From: Mangifera indica
Taxonomy: Eukaryota; Streptophyta; Magnoliopsida; Sapindales; Anacardiaceae
Reading direction: 5' to 3'
NCBI RefSeq assembly: GCF_011075055.1
Contig: NC_058144.1
Coordinates: 15,305,807 to 15,369,806 of the forward strand
Length of the DNA: 64,000 nt
The position numbers and the translations under genes are program-made. Numbering within the stretch: position 1 is the first letter of the stretch; the number at the start of each line of letters is the position of its first letter. Shown piece by piece: positions 1 to 11,617 of this stretch. A model generated the notes under the pieces. That model had not been told where the DNA came from and did no database searches. It saw only the letters and a list, made by a program, of their open reading frames with translations.

Positions 1-189
1 ACGATGAAACCTTGCGTCAACAAGGCTCTAGGCATAAAGATGTGTGTTTAGGATTATGATAGAGTAGATTTCTTGTCAAATGAGAGGTTAACCTATGTGT
101 TGAAAAAGGAGCACGTGTTGCTACATTAGTTGTAAGGGATTTATTATCTTAGGTTACCTACTGGGCTAATTTTAGAATTAAAAAATTAT

Positions 190-1294
190 TATCATGTTCC
201 TTTTATTCTAGAAACTTTTTTTTTGTGTCTATTTTGGACAAAGAGGAATATTTATTTTCAATTATTGGTGATATTATAACCATCAGCTTAAATAATATTT
301 TTTATGAAATAACTGAATTGTATAATGGTTTATATATTCTAAAACAGGATAATGAAATTCTCAATGTACAAAATAATAAGCGATTAAAATCTGATGATTT
401 GAATACCACATATCTGTGCATTCTAATCTAGGCCACATAGGACCGAAATGTATATCAAGACTTCTTGAACAAACATTCTTACAATTATTTGACTTTTAGT
501 CATATGTGAATGTGAATTGTGTCTATTGGGTAAGATGACCAAAACACCCTTTATTGGACACAGTGATGTGTGTGGGTCTATGACAATACATAGCAAATAT
601 AAGAAACCTTACTTTGTCACATTTATTGATGACTTCAGTAGATATGACTATGTGTTTTTGATAAAACACAAGCCTGAATGCTTTGATAAATTCTAAAAAT
701 TCAAAAACGAAGTAGAAAAGTAACTTGGGAAATAAATTAAAGTCCTCTAAAGTGATTAAGGAAGTGAATCCCTGAGTGCTAAATTCAAAGAATAATTGAA
801 GGAAAGTAAGATAACATCTCAACTCACTCCTCTTAGTACACCATAACATAATGGTGCTTCTAAATGGAAAAACATGACCTTGATGGAAATAGTCAAGTCC
901 ATGATGAGTTTTATCAATCTACCCTAAAAACTATTGTTTATACACTAAATTGTGTCTCATCTAAGTCTATGGATAAAACTCCATAAGAGTTGGCCAATCT
1001 GAATTGCTTGAGGATTTTAAGCTATAAAGCTTATATCAAGAAATTGACTTCGAACAAGCTAAGCGCTAAGTCTAAGAAGTTTATCTTTGTGGGTACCTGA
1101 AGGTTACTGAGGGATATTACTTCTTCCACTCGGAGAAGTAAAAAGTCTTAGTTACTTGCACTAACATGTTCTTTGAGAAATAATTCATTCTCAACAGAAC
1201 TAATGGGAAAATGGTCGAATTCGATGAAGTTCGTGTACTATAAGATACCACAAATTTTAGACAGGACGATGTTGAAGGATTTTGGCAAGAAAAT
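190..1294 (+). pseudogene. Ty1/copia pol fragment (pre-integrase and integrase), decayed
   Basis: The plus strand reads as a broken copia polyprotein. An open stretch at 225-431 resembles the region before the integrase. From about 525 the integrase core is recognisable, including the stretch YFVTFIDDFSRYDYVFLIKH at about 610-670, followed by a decayed catalytic domain with an HNG-like motif near 845. In-frame stops at about 694, 722 and 760, plus frame changes, show that it is dead. No 5' gag or LTR lies inside the window on its left side. The fragment is interrupted at about 1295 by an LTR insertion and resumes at about 2904. Confidence 0.8.
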
Positions 1295-2903
1295 TAAAAT
1301 TTTTAATTTATGTTTACATCATATGTAACAATGGTAATATAAAATTTACGTGTTGTTTCAAGAAATAAAACATAGAAACATGTAAACTACCTTGTACCTT
1401 GTAATTTGATTTGAAGTTTGGAAGCTTGAATCACTAAAATAAGTGATCTCTTGACTTGCACCCTTCAAGGAAGAAAAATGGAAAAAAGAGAAGCTATTTC
1501 CTGCAAAAGAAGAAGAAGAAAAGAAAATGTATATTTTTCTTCATTTTTGCCTCACATTTATTATATTAAAACTTGATATTTATTAAGTTACAACATGTGC
1601 TTAATTCTCATTGGTTGACAATTAAGAGAAATTGGAATTTGACACATGTTAATTAATTTGTGCCCAAAATTATTCATTTTAACTTTCTAAACAATTTAAA
1701 AGGTATAAAATGACAATTTTGCCCCTTTTCTGAATCTTATTCGAAAAGCATAATTTTTATCCTCGGAAAGTGCTAGCCAACCATAGATAAATATTTTCAG
1801 CTTCAAAACACCATTTTCTTCCTTGAAATATAGGTGTAACCTTTAAGATTCATAGTGACGTAGCCGTGGATCCCATATCGGACGATACGTTTCATTATAT
1901 CACTATATAACTTAAAACTATCGTTAACCGATATACTTCATTTTCCGCTACAAAATGAAGCTCCCACTGATCATGTGGTATCATCTAGCAATGTCCCATG
2001 ACCCCTACATCACAATGAAATACAAGCTTTATATAATGTCAAATGAACTTTTCTTACTTACACTTACCATGTAGTCCAATCTCTCTGTCATTACATCCCA
2101 ATTAAACTTGGATTCACGTAATGTCAAAATCCAATATTTAATCTTTTCGAATATCAAGTAATACATCATAACGTGCCACATCGAAACTCTCTTCATGTGG
2201 TCTTTTATCTATACTGGCCAGTATATTAGATTTTTATGTTTCTCGATATTCGTATAAGAACTCGGGAGCATTCAAGCTGACGGATCCCTGTATAATCATC
2301 ACTTGTCATCTCGCTCAAGCAACATATGATCAAAGCGGCTTCTGAACGAGACATGATTAGCCTCGTGGTATACACCGTATGAACCATACATTCCGGAACG
2401 AAGCACAATTATGATATCTCAAGTCAAAGGATTTATACACTAGTATGATTTATGATGTATCATTGACTACATATTAATGCCCATGTGATTATCGTTCAGC
2501 GGTCACGTTCAATAAACAATATAATATAATAACCTTTGATCAGTTCTCTAACTATCAAATGGTTCCATTGTTTACCCATGTGTATATCCATCATGTCTAA
2601 TGTCATCCATTGATATACTGTGGTGATATAGCACACACCCACTATGCAATACTATTGCCCAAACAGATTGCCTATGCAGAGAACGATTTGATGACGTTTA
2701 TTAAAACTCATCGAGACCTTTCACATGTCGTATGCATGTAGTTAATATGGATGTAATATATAACTACAATATATATATATATATAAGTGACATTGAAAAC
2801 ATGTTAAGTATGACATAATTTTTCTTTTATTAATAATGTATATGCAAGATATACAACCCTTAAAACCAATTAAAGCGATTGGTTTTTAGGGCATATTCTA
2901 ACA
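1295..2903 (-). mobile_element. Solo LTR inserted in the copia fragment (minus orientation)
   Basis: The copia reading frame breaks at about 1295 and resumes at about 2904, so the 1.6 kb between is an insertion. Its right end reads, on the minus strand, TGTTAGAATATGCCC, a typical plant LTR start. No coding capacity is seen inside. The left boundary is less certain and I could not find a clean 5-bp target duplication. It resembles in style, and in a short shared motif (CCTTTGACTTGAG-like), the solo LTR at 18735-20405, so the two may be related. Confidence 0.6.
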
Positions 2904-3060
2904 AATGTGCTATCACAAATGGTCAATCATAATGAGGAATTTCCTCCACCTCAAGTGTAACAACCTCAATGCACACAAGAGCTACATAGGTCTATACGAG
3001 TACATCACAAGTAGAAATGGGAGAACTTGAGATGCTTTTACTACAAATGGACTTGAAACT
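2904..3060 (+). pseudogene. Continuation of the copia pol fragment
   Basis: After the solo LTR the copia frame continues (residues like VLSQMVNHNEEFPPPQV, then a QELHRS-IRVHHK-like stretch), matching the linker between integrase and reverse transcriptase of copia elements. It contains a stop after PPPQV and fades out near 3060. No reverse transcriptase follows, so the element is truncated here. Confidence 0.65.
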
Positions 3061-4154
3061 TTAACAAAGCAAAGCATGAAAATGCGAGGGAATACATTTT
3101 TATCTGGGGAATGAGCAGTAATATGATTGAACGTCTTAAAAACTTATTCTTGGTTTTTGGGCTCTTATTTATCTGAAAGATGTGGAGAAAACTGAGTTAA
3201 GAAGGGAGAAAAACATGAAGAGGGTGTGAGGAGTACGGAATTGGATAGTGTCGTTTAGAATGGGATAAACAAACTTTACGGCATGGCCTAGCGCTCATGC
3301 GTGCGTGCTACTGGCTGCCTGTACAGGTGGGTAGGGCAATTTCAATAAATCGGATGGATGTATTGGTTTTTGTTGTTTCTGATGGTCCTACTAATTCTAT
3401 CTGTCTCGCCTCACCCAAATTTTCTTTAACAGGAGTCCAATCACAATCATAATACATCATTAGGATCTTCTCACACATTAATGTGTTTGTTTAACCACCT
3501 TTTCCTATTGATTATGCCCTACACGTGATACTTGCATTGGCTTCCTTAAACTTTTTATTGGACAAAGAATTTAAGATCAGAATTTTCTTTTTTATTTTTA
3601 CTTTCTAAGAACTAATAATTAACAATAAGTGCGGTCCAAAACTTGCAGACGCCATGTTAAACGACATTCATTCATGTCACAAGAAGAAAAAAGGAATAAT
3701 TTTAGCATCCAGTTCGTACAGAGCTTGCACCTGATTCCAGAAAAGCTGCTGACATTGTTACCCTCTTCTACCACAACTTATGCAATTTGGCAAAATAATG
3801 TCTCAGGTATCCTGCGCACTCAACAATATTACCAGTTTTCAATAATTCCTTCACCAAGAACATATTCCCTTTTCAACTAGTTCAATCAATGCTTTTGCAG
3901 CTTTCTTCAGTAAAGGGGTTCTTGATCTGCAAAAATATTTGTATCATGGATCATATTCTTTATAGCCCACATTTTAACCTCATAAATTGTAACGATAAAG
4001 CTAGCCTAAAATGAAAAAACGGAACACAGGAATGATCATTCCACTGAAAGTCACTTCAATGGAGTATTATTTAGTACTGATGTTGCAAAAAATCATCATA
4101 TCACCCAAAATAATGTAACTTTTTCAAGACCTATTCACCTAGAGACCAAGTAAG
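3061..4154. other. Intergenic stretch without a recognisable gene
   Basis: I see no conserved coding sequence here. An 83-codon open frame at 3629-3880 has no recognisable domain and lies downstream of the SRP9 relic. It is probably chance. Confidence 0.5.
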
Positions 4155-4662
4155 TCATTGTTTCCTTCCCCTTTCTTTCTTTGCTGGCTGAACTTCGATC
4201 TTCTCTTTCCCGGTAACTTCTGAGATATCTACTGCAGGAAAAAGGATGGGAAACTAATTACAGCAGCTTGACCATCTCAAGATCCAAAACGGAAAGTAAT
4301 ATATGCTGAAAACATGCCGCGATTGAGATATCAAGTCCTTTTGGAACCATTTTAGAGAATTTACAAATGCATTAGCATGATTAAGCAGAAATTTCGAAAC
4401 AGATCTGTTCCACTGGTTTCACTTTGTTAACATATGCTTAAACACTACTTGTTTTGCTTTCATCTAAGTGCACTCTTTAATAATAATCCAATTTTGAATC
4501 ACTTTTCTGTCCTTGAAACCAGCAATACATAATTCTGTTTCCATGGAAAGGTTTAGAGAAAGATGATACCGTCTGGTCCCCGGGCCATCAAAGCAAAAAT
4601 ATATTGTTCAGTTTCTCCATATTGTTGGCATCCTGTGCTTGGTCGGTCTTAAACTTGAGACA

Positions 4663-5280
4663 CTGACCAAAGGAAAACTCAGAACTGTAAGAGATTAAAA
4701 TTCAGACACAAAGATATCCAGCTATACATCATCAATTTCTAAAAACATACACCCCAAAATACGTGCAAGTCAGAGTGTTCAGGCATACATCCTTGTATGT
4801 ATGCACGTAATTTGGTTTTACTTCAAATATAAATCAACCAAAGATTAATGACATGAGGGGAAAATATGCATCTAATTGGCTCAACCTGATAACCTTCATA
4901 TATGTAATGAAATTGTCCTATGGGACATTAAATTTGAAGTTGAAATCTTATTTATTATAGCTTGTTAAAATATTCTTAAAATGGTGAAGGGGAAATTAAA
5001 AGAACATGGACATTAGTGTCAACACGAAATCACCAAATTATCAACCACACTCTTGTAAGGGCAATTGCTATCAAGCAAACTTCACCAATGCCCAAGGCTA
5101 TTGTAACTTGTAGTCCATCATCTGCCTTACGAGACAAATATGCAAGTGGCTGCCCTCAATATCAGAAACCGTAATCTTTTTTCTTCCCCGCATTTAAACC
5201 CGAGGCATCATTTTTATAATAAAAACTACCCATTTGAGTGAGGACAAGTGTTTTAATCTTAATATTTTTCTCTTTTTGAA
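4663..5280. other. Residual SRP9 intron 2 sequence
   Basis: No coding signal or repeat stands out. This is the intron sequence left between exon 3 of the SRP9 relic and the Mutator-like element. Confidence 0.5.
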
Positions 5281-6184
5281 AAAATACCTTGTCCTCAGGT
5301 GAGTATTTTTTTAAGGGAAATTACATTAAATACCTCAAAATAAAGGGGGCAAAAGGACATTGCCCAAAACTTTAAATATTAAGTGAAAATGTCCTTTTTA
5401 TGAAATGACCAAACTGCCCCTATATATAAACCAAAAATTTTACATATTCCTCCTCACATTTCCCACGGATTCACACTTGAAATTCAAAGAAAACACCGGT
5501 CTCCCGTAGGTCTTCCACGGGCGTAGAATCTTTCATCTTTTCCATCGATTTTTTGTATTTTTCGACAATCGAAAATGGCAAAGAAGGTTAGTACATCATC
5601 CCTATTCTTGTTTGAATCAATTTATTGTTAAGATTATTAAGATTTGAGGGAGATCTTGAGGTTTAAATTTGTAGGGTTCCGATTTTGAACAATACATAAA
5701 ATATTTTGATTATTGGTTGTTTTGCTTGAAATTCTTCAGAGGTTTTGTGTTATAGAATGTGTAGATTTGCTTTGTGTCGAAATTAGAGGCTAAAATGACG
5801 ATTTTTGAGTAGAAAATGGGTTAGATTGGTCAGTGATCGGGTCCGGGGGAACATTGGATCCCATGGACCGAATTAAATCCCTCACAGGTAGAAAGGATAG
5901 CCCGTGGAATGGGAGGAAAATTTAGCTTTTTCAAAATATTAGGGTCAGGGAGAAGAAAGGGCAATCCACGAGGGTTTGTGGGAAATTTTACACAAAATCA
6001 TGGGTAGATCTATGAAAGACGGGGAATTCGGGGGTTGGGGGAAATTGTCTTATTTTAATATATAGGGCCTGTAAGAGATTAGAAAATTTATAAGGGGGTA
6101 AAGAAAAAATATTGGACTTGTTTAAGAGTAAACAATTTATAAGGGGGTAAATTGATATTTTTCACACCTATGGTTTTTCTACTT

Positions 6185-6870
6185 GTAGTTTTCAAATTTC
6201 ATACCCGTTTTTCCTGTTTTAGAGTTTTTCAATATGTAGTTTTTGAATTTGATGTCCATTTCTTGATTTTTGTGCTTTTATTCGCACGTTTTATGATGTA
6301 ATTATGAAATTTCAAATAAATTTTTTGTATTTTGTCATACTAAGCTAATTTAACATTTATTTTCGAATTTCATGTCTGTTTTTCTTGATTTAAGATTCTT
6401 GGACTTGTCAATTTCGAATTTCATGTCTGTTTCATTATTTTTGTGCTTTCTACTAGGATTTTCTTATGTAATTTCTTAATTTTAGTTTGATATTTCGGTT
6501 TTCCCATTTCTAAGCTATTTCAATGTTTAGTTTTCAAAATTCAAATCTCTTTTTTTTTAATTTTATGTCATTTTAGGATATATCGACTCTTACTTTTCAG
6601 ATTTTTAAGTGATTTTTTTATTGTTGACATTTTAGGGTATTTCAACATATAAAATTCGAATTTCAGTTCCGTTTTTCAATATTTGTTAGCTTAGGATATG
6701 TTGAGTAGTATTTTTAGATTTTCGAGCGATTTTTTTGGTTTTGAAGGTATTTCAACGTGTAGATTTCAAATTTCAGTTTTGTTTTTTCGTTTTTTCAGTT
6801 TTCATCTTTCTATGGTATTTTCAAATGTAGTTTTTGTATTTTACCTCTATTTTTTTGTTTTATATTTGCC
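6185..6870 (+). repeat. Degenerate tandem repeats in the MULE gene intron
   Basis: A T-rich tract repeats the theme 'TTTCAAcaTgTAG-TTT-gAATTTCA-gTC-gTTTTT' about eight to ten times with a spacing of very roughly 70-80 bp (for example near 6230, 6365, 6415, 6525, 6645, 6750 and 6825). Copies are diverged. It lies between the first exon and the DUF1985 region. Confidence 0.55.
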
Positions 6871-8551
6871 ATTTCTATATATGTTTATGTATATGTTTTT
6901 AATGAAATTCTTACAACCTTTCAAAATTTTTTTCAAGATACTTCTCATAAAAGAAAACGTGTCGAAGACAAGTTATGAATCCCCGATGAGTCAGGACATT
7001 TCTGAGCAGAGGTGATATGTCGCATCCAGCGCAATGCCATGTCAAAAATTAGGTTAACACTAACTCTAGAGCAGCTTCGATTGTTCAAGAGGATGTGTTT
7101 CGAGTATCTTCTTCAACTATTAGATATCTCAAATTCTCTAGAGTATTGGTACACTCATTTTTGCTATAACAGCTACATCGGGGCTTAGGTAGAGATAAGT
7201 TCTGGTTTAGGGTTAATGGGGTTGATGTGAGATTCAACCCATTCAAGTTTACTCTAATGACGGGGCTTCCATTCAACTAACTCACTACACTTTCATCGAA
7301 TATTCCTCACTCATCTGAACATCGTTTTAGAGATACCTATTTTCAAGGCAGTCAAAAAGTGCAGTATCATGATATCGATCGTGGTTTCTTGGCTAGGTCA
7401 TAGAGGGATGATGATATCTTTGCTGTTAAGATGGTCTTATTGTATTGCCTTTATATGGTGTTGTTAGGGCATGATTGATGAAAAAAGGTATATGTAAAGT
7501 ACCTTCAGTTTGTTAATCATTTGGATGAGTTTAATTCTTATCCCTGGGGCATTCCAGTGTGATAGATGACGTATGAGTCGATGTACTAAATAAGTGATAG
7601 AGTTTGTTTCGGCCAAATGCTTGAAATGCATAAATATGAGCTTTATGAATTTCCTTTTGCTTTTCAAGGCAGTTTATATTTCTTTATTATCTATATTAAT
7701 TGGCAAAAACAAAAATTGCTTTAATTTAACCATTAATGTTTATATTGCAATATCGGATATATGAGATGATAGACATCCTATATGATTGGGTGTATATAGT
7801 TGATATCCATGCGTCTTCACAAATTTTCTAGTGGCGTACGCGAGACGTTCGTACTTGGAGTCATATAAGCACTATTTTCACTATTGATTAGGTATGTAAT
7901 TGTTAATTAATGAGTTAATTGATACTTTGATTATTGCAAATATGTTGAATTATATATCTAAATGAAGAGGATGATGACACTTTTTCACTCCGTTCATCAC
8001 CGATTGAAGAGGCTAGACCATGGTATGCAGACATTCTTCTATACATGAGTATGTCAGATTTTCATTCTTCCTTATTGTCTTCGGTGCCCTCCCGACAGAA
8101 GATAAAGTTTCTCTAGCAATGCCACTTGTATATATACCGACCAATAGTCTTAGGACACATGAGGAGCCTATTCAACCTCTTGTTATTGAGCAGCCTTCAT
8201 GTCCCCCTACTGTTTAGACCTCAGCCATCGAGATCGCACACCTTCTTGAAGTTTAGGATCGTGCTACCCTTCCTATCACACAAGAGTGTCCCCTTCCTAC
8301 ATCATCCATTCCATCCACAGTAGATGTTGTTTTGACACAATAAGGCACTATGATATTATGTGAGATCTCTTGTTTACACAACAAGTATCATCTCAGATGA
8401 CTAGATTAGAAGATTGTTTGACTCGTTTCGAGGAAATCGTCACGTGTACATGCCCAATTCCAATCGATTAGGTCATAAAGCCATATCTCATTTATTCCTT
8501 ATATATATTGTAATTGGTTCTTACTCTAATATCTATGTTAACTTTATGTAG

Positions 8552-9045
8552 GGTACGCATGCCGGTATTAGGATGAGCTCCCCCATTGATAGGTCGATTA
8601 TATCCTGTCACCCACATGAGGTCTATATTTAATTTCTGATGATATTTAATATAAAATTTTATTATTATATTTTATATGAAATGTCACTAATCAAATTATT
8701 ATTGTTAATCCCCCAGGGTAGTCACTATGAGGGGGTCATAGTTAACCTTTTTGTTACATCATCTCTCTGCTCTGAGGTTTGTCATTTGTCATTGTTTTTA
8801 TATTTTTTAATTAACTGTCATTAATTAATTCCTTTTATATATTCGTATAAGGTCATAGTTATGAGGGTGTTTCGGTTGGTCCTTTGGTTGCTTCAAATCC
8901 CACACCTGAGGTATGAAAATTATTGTAGTTGTTATATTTTATATAAAATATCATTGACCAATTTGTTTTCTTCATTTGTATAGGGTACTAGCCATGAGAC
9001 ATTTTCAATCGAGAGTTTTCCCATACACCTTTCACGTCCATAAAG
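8552..9045 (+). repeat. Tandemly duplicated exon-intron units of about 134 bp
   Basis: Four units begin at 8552, 8717, 8851 and 8984, each with AG|GGTA or AG|GGTC at an intron acceptor. Each has a short exon of about 20 codons (GSHYEGV, GHSYEGV and GTSHET begin copies 2-4), a GAGGT donor, and an intron with the shared motif 'TTTATATGAAATGTCA-TgACCAATT'. Spacing is 165, 134 and 133 bp. Because exon and intron repeat together, this is tandem DNA duplication that kept splice sites in phase. Confidence 0.7.
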
Positions 9046-9540
9046 GTTGTGTATTTTTTTATGAAATGTCATTGGTCAATTTGTCTTTCAAATTATTATG
9101 TTTATTTAAAATATTTTGCATCCTTTTCAAGATGAGCGGTTGTGGTTACTTGTTGATATCCTCTACTCCAGCAAAAGGGTCATGGATATTAGTTCACAAG
9201 GTGAGGGCTTACAGGAGGATATTTTTTATAGAAACCAGGATAAGGTATGCCCATTATAATTAGTATATATTCATATATACTGATCATTGACAAATAAAAT
9301 TACTTTTGCAGTCCATCGAGGGGGTACAGACGGCTGACTTGACTACAATAGAGGATTCCCCTGCCAAACCTCTTCTAGCATACATTGATAAAGTAACATT
9401 AATCGATTAAATCATAATTGTTACTTAAGATTAAATATTGAATTAATAGTTGTATATTTTTTCAGATGGTTCGTACTACACATGATTGGGTCATCCGAAA
9501 AAGTCTGCTTATTCACACCCTATATATAAATCCAATCAAA

Positions 9541-9950
9541 CCAAAGGTGAAACGACAACAACTATGACCATTTCATCTTCTACTATGATAGGTAGACCTC
9601 GTGCATGTCTGACAAGGGCATTAAATGAGTCTGTAATATTAGTTGTTATTATGTTACACTGATGCTCTAAAAAATATTCCCTATTCTATCGTTGAAATCT
9701 CATCTCACGTAGGTAAGCCCTAGCTTGAAGATTCATCATATCAAGAGATCACATCATAGCCTCAAAATTTACCTTTGTATATGATTTTATGGCTTTCCAA
9801 TATGCACCTGTAATCTACAAGGTAATAAATAATATGAGAACTTTATAATCAAAATTTATAAAATGTTAAACAGAATAAAAATTTTATATATGTTTAAACA
9901 CGTTACCTTTGAGTTGCGTTTATAATTTGATCACATGTTACACTGAAGAT
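9541..9950 (-). pseudogene. mudrA-like MULE transposase fragment
   Basis: Read on the minus strand, an exon from 9814 down to about 9541 gives residues typical of the C-terminal half of plant MULE transposases (GAYWKA, then YLREMRFQR, then NIITTNITDSFNALVRHAR), with two internal stops. A short upstream exon at about 9950-9905 (SNYKRNSK before a GT donor) fits the region just before it, with an intron of roughly 90 bp between. The DDE catalytic part is missing, probably removed where the gypsy element begins. Confidence 0.75.
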
Positions 9951-10720
9951 GATGGTAACTTTCACCTAAGGGTAGGTTATCCAAACGGATAAAGACTTAT
10001 AACACATCAAGAAAGCTTCCATAGACGGCTAAGACTTCTTAGGGACAAACATTAAACTCCACGTCTTTAGTAAGGCATAGGGGCTATGGTTGACTTGAGA
10101 CCTAGGACCCAATAACTTTCTTCAAATGTGATACATGAAAGAAGAATGGATAAATTTTGGCATATGGTAGAAGTGTTAGCTTGTAAGCGACTCTACTAAC
10201 CTTTTCCAAAACCCAGTAAGGCTTATAGTAACATGGGTTAAGTTTCTCATTAGGTCATGCAGCAAGGGATCGAAGGTGGTAAGTTGTAATTTTGGAAAAA
10301 CGCAACCACCTAGCTGATATTAAACTTCTTGGTAAGATAAGTTAGCATACTTCTTCATTTGGTTATAGGCCTTTGTTAAGTTTTCATTGAGCTCATCTAG
10401 AATCAAATTCCTTTCTTTTATTTGGACTTGAACATCTTCAACTAGTGATTTTTCATCGATGAATCAGAAGAGGATTAATGAGTCTTAACCATATAAAGCT
10501 TTGAAAGGTATTATGCTTATCGACCCATGGTAGGTGTTATTTTACTAGAATTATGTCTATGCAAGCCATTTTGCCTATTAAGATGGTTTGGAACTAGAAA
10601 AATAGTGGATGTAGGGCTCAAGGCTTCGGTTGACTACTTTTATCTACTCATCTGTCTTTAGGTGATAGGCAATAACTATAAGACAAAAAAGTTCAATCCA
10701 AAATGTCCTCATAAATATTA

Positions 10721-11617
10721 GACCAAAAGACTTTCCCACCCAAGGTTTACTAAAATCCTAAAGTCTCATCCGTTAACTTTCAAAAATTTATAGACCCACT
10801 ATTCTATTAAAATTCACTATTAGGGTTAAAGGTAAAAATGTTATTTAATAAAAATATTTAAAAAATTAAAAATTTATCACATTTTCTTCCCTAAGTTTAA
10901 AAATCTAACAATTTTCATACCCAAAGTTTGAAAAATGACTATTTTACCATAGGGTTTTTGTTCTTCTCTAGGACAACTTCATTGGCTAACAGTTGACCTT
11001 CCTACCCATCATTTTCTTCAGCCAACAACTGGTGATTCTAGATGAATTGAAGAAACCAAAGAAGATTAATCCATCGAGAGATGCCCAAAGAACCAAAACA
11101 CCTATTAGGAGACACCCAGATGAAGCGTCATTACTCAAAAGCATGACAAAGATTTTTCTTTGGATGAAGATGTCGATACCAAAGGCCTCTTAATCTTTAT
11201 TTGGTGTCTCCTGATCTTTGTCATCGTCGCGTTTCATAGGTCATCATTGTCATGCTTTATGGATTGTTGTCTCAGCACTTCAATTTGTTTAGGTTCATTG
11301 GTTGTCAGTCAGAGAAGAGGATGGGTAGGAAGGTCGATTGTAAGTAGATGAAATTGTCATAGAAAAAAAGAAACAAAAATCCTAAGGGAAAATGATCACT
11401 TTTCAAAATTTGAGTGGGAGAAAATTATTAGATGTTTAAACCTAGAAGGGAAATATGATAAATTTTTAGTTTTTAAAAATATTTTTCCTAAATAACATTT
11501 TTACCCTTAACTCTAACAATGAATTTTAACAGAATGATGAGTATTTGGGTTTTTAAAAGTTAACAGGTGGAATTTTGAGATTTCACTAAACCTTAGGTAG
11601 GAATAAGTCTTTTAGCC
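10721..11617. mobile_element. Non-autonomous MULE with long terminal inverted repeats, copy 1
   Basis: The ends are inverted repeats: left GACCAAAAGACTT, right (reverse complement) GGCTAAAAGACTT, and the similarity continues for well over 200 bp inward with interruptions. The flanks are 9-bp near-identical direct repeats (taaatatta at 10712-10720, taaatattt at 11618-11626), the size MULEs make. It interrupts the gypsy integrase. Two small open frames inside (10993-11193, 11160-11351) have no recognisable domain. Related copies lie at 31319-33848 and 43293-45061. Confidence 0.75.

Larger units (their letters stand above)
5575..9510 (+). pseudogene. DUF1985/Ulp1-type gene of the MULE, decayed
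   Basis: A start ATGGCAAAGAAG with an adjacent GT donor at about 5575-5587 begins a gene with a long first intron. The clearest domain is at about 7025-7680, where scattered frames give residues typical of DUF1985 (RVNGVDVRFNPF near 7215, KMVLLYCLYMVLLG near 7430, FNSYPWGIPV near 7530, YEFPFAFQ near 7645). DUF1985 is known next to Ulp1-like cysteine protease domains in plant transposons. Frameshifts and stops are frequent. Downstream, short exons between 8550 and 9045 are tandemly repeated, and further exon-like pieces follow at about 9311-9395 and 9466-9510. The protease catalytic domain itself is not recognisable. The function in the living element is not established; SUMO processing is only an inference from the Ulp1 association. 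Confidence 0.6.
5290..9955. mobile_element. Mutator-like element carrying DUF1985/Ulp1-type and mudrA-type remnants (Kaonashi-like)
   Basis: Two opposed pseudogene pieces define this element: a plus-strand DUF1985/Ulp1-associated frame (about 5575-9510) and a minus-strand mudrA-like transposase piece (about 9950-9541). MULEs that carry a Ulp1-like SUMO protease gene next to mudrA are a known plant group. The left end near 5290-5420 has the low-complexity look of a MULE terminus (GGGAAATTACATTAAATACC). The matching right terminus is not visible; the gypsy element begins there. Boundaries are therefore approximate. Confidence 0.65.

Noticed and set aside
3629..3880. 83-codon plus-strand open frame
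   Set aside because: No recognisable domain, no plausible splice partners, and it lies antisense and downstream of the SRP9 relic.
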